Below the pieces are notes generated by a model. That model had not been told where the DNA came from. It saw only the letters and a list, made by a program, of their open reading frames with translations, and searched no databases. A stretch of DNA of 6,003 nt from Acidobacteriota bacterium (lineage in GTDB: Bacteria; Acidobacteriota; Blastocatellia; Pyrinomonadales; Pyrinomonadaceae): assembly GCA_003222935.1 (NCBI GenBank), contig QHXL01000117.1, positions 19,075-25,077 on the forward strand, given 5' to 3'. Position numbers and translations under genes: made by a program. Positions 5,730 through 6,003 of this stretch are shown in pieces (the stretch's first letter is position 1; every line of letters begins with the position of its first letter).

Positions 5730-6003
5730 TTAGTCAATAAATCGTTGGAACCACAATTCGAGCATCAACAGCGCCCACAACTGGTGGGAATAATCCCGCT
5801 CACCACTTGTGTGTTTGTCTATTAGCTGTCTAACAACTTCTGGTTTAAAAAAGCCCCGTTTAAGTGCCCGTTCTGACAGGACTACTTCGCGCAGGAACGG
5901 CTGCATCTTGCCTCTGAACCAGTGACCAATCGGGACTCCAAAACCCATTTTCCGACGGTTAAGGTTTTCGGTTGGCAACAACTGCCTCAGGACTTTCTTC
6001 AAA
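5730..6003 (-). CDS. asnB: C-terminal end of an asparagine synthase (glutamine-hydrolysing) family protein (5' end beyond window)
   Basis: Ninety-plus codons enter from the window edge and end at TAA (5732-5730). The visible part matches the end of the AsnB synthetase domain: LLPTENLNRRKMGFGVPIGHW, with the family's R-x-K-x-GF-x-VP-x-x-x-W motif, then a helical tail with HQLWALLMLELWFQRF that fits the usual LW-x-L-x-x-LE-x-W ending. The N-terminal glutaminase domain and the ATP-binding SGG(L/V)DS motif lie outside the window, so activity cannot be judged. The first codon seen is a TTG encoding an internal Leu, not a start. Asparagine-synthase paralogues are frequent in polysaccharide clusters, where they may amidate sugar acids; whether this copy makes asparagine or tailors a glycan is open. 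The stop lies 19 nt before the preferred rmlA start, so the two are probably in one operon. The symbol reflects the family only. Confidence 0.85.
   Translation of the reverse strand, partial: LKKVLRQLLPTENLNRRKMGFGVPIGHWFRGKMQPFLREVVLSERALKRGFFKPEVVRQLIDKHTSGERDYSHQLWALLMLELWFQRFID

Noticed and set aside
2226..5825. Other plus-strand frames (for example 4285-4734) and minus-strand alternative frames
   Set aside because: Each is covered by a recognisable minus-strand gene and shows no domain or plausible start signal of its own.
1..6003. CRISPR array, tRNA/rRNA genes, insertion sequences or defence system
   Set aside because: No regularly spaced repeats, cloverleaf-like sequences, transposase motifs or terminal inverted repeats were seen, and every long open frame is explained by glycan-related families.

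Overview
The window is one tightly packed, single-direction block of cell-surface polysaccharide genes. All genes are on the minus strand, so transcription runs from the high-coordinate end (6003) towards position 1. GC content is near 50 percent by eye. Protein style (an asparagine-synthase-family enzyme, a short RmlA, an RmlC-like cupin, a GT4 glycosyltransferase, an extended SDR and a WecA-like transferase) suggests a Gram-negative environmental bacterium. An Acidobacteriota-type genome (Blastocatellia/Pyrinomonadales) is a reasonable guess, but this is inference and no marker gene here proves it.

Layout in transcription order: (1) 3' end of an asparagine synthase-like amidotransferase (6003-5730, cut by the window edge). 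(2) A short RmlA-type sugar-1-phosphate nucleotidyltransferase (5710-4949), probably starting at a TTG behind a perfect AGGAGGT. (3) An RmlC-like cupin sugar epimerase (4956-4471) overlapping the end of rmlA by 8 nt. (4) A GT4 glycosyltransferase (4458-3151). (5) An NAD-dependent SDR sugar epimerase/decarboxylase (3110-2139), starting at TTG behind AAAGGAG. (6) A 146-bp gap with a possible TATAAT promoter element. (7) A 600-residue fusion of a WecA/TagO-like polyprenyl-phosphate sugar-1-phosphate transferase with the membrane and Rossmann regions of a FlaA1/CapD-type protein (1992-190). (8) The first 61 codons of a protein with one N-terminal membrane segment (183-1, cut by the window edge).

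A plausible joint role is as follows. The nucleotidyltransferase, cupin epimerase and SDR make or tailor NDP-sugars. The WecA-like domain loads the first sugar phosphate onto the polyprenyl-phosphate lipid. The GT4 enzyme extends the chain, and the asparagine-synthase-like enzyme may amidate a sugar acid or act in amino-acid metabolism. rmlB and rmlD are not in the window, so the dTDP-rhamnose route is incomplete here.

No RNA gene, CRISPR array, mobile element or clear intrinsic terminator was seen. The most unusual item is the WecA-FlaA1 fusion. It stops almost exactly where the catalytic dehydratase domain of FlaA1/CapD would normally begin. I found no convincing sign of a wholly undescribed system.
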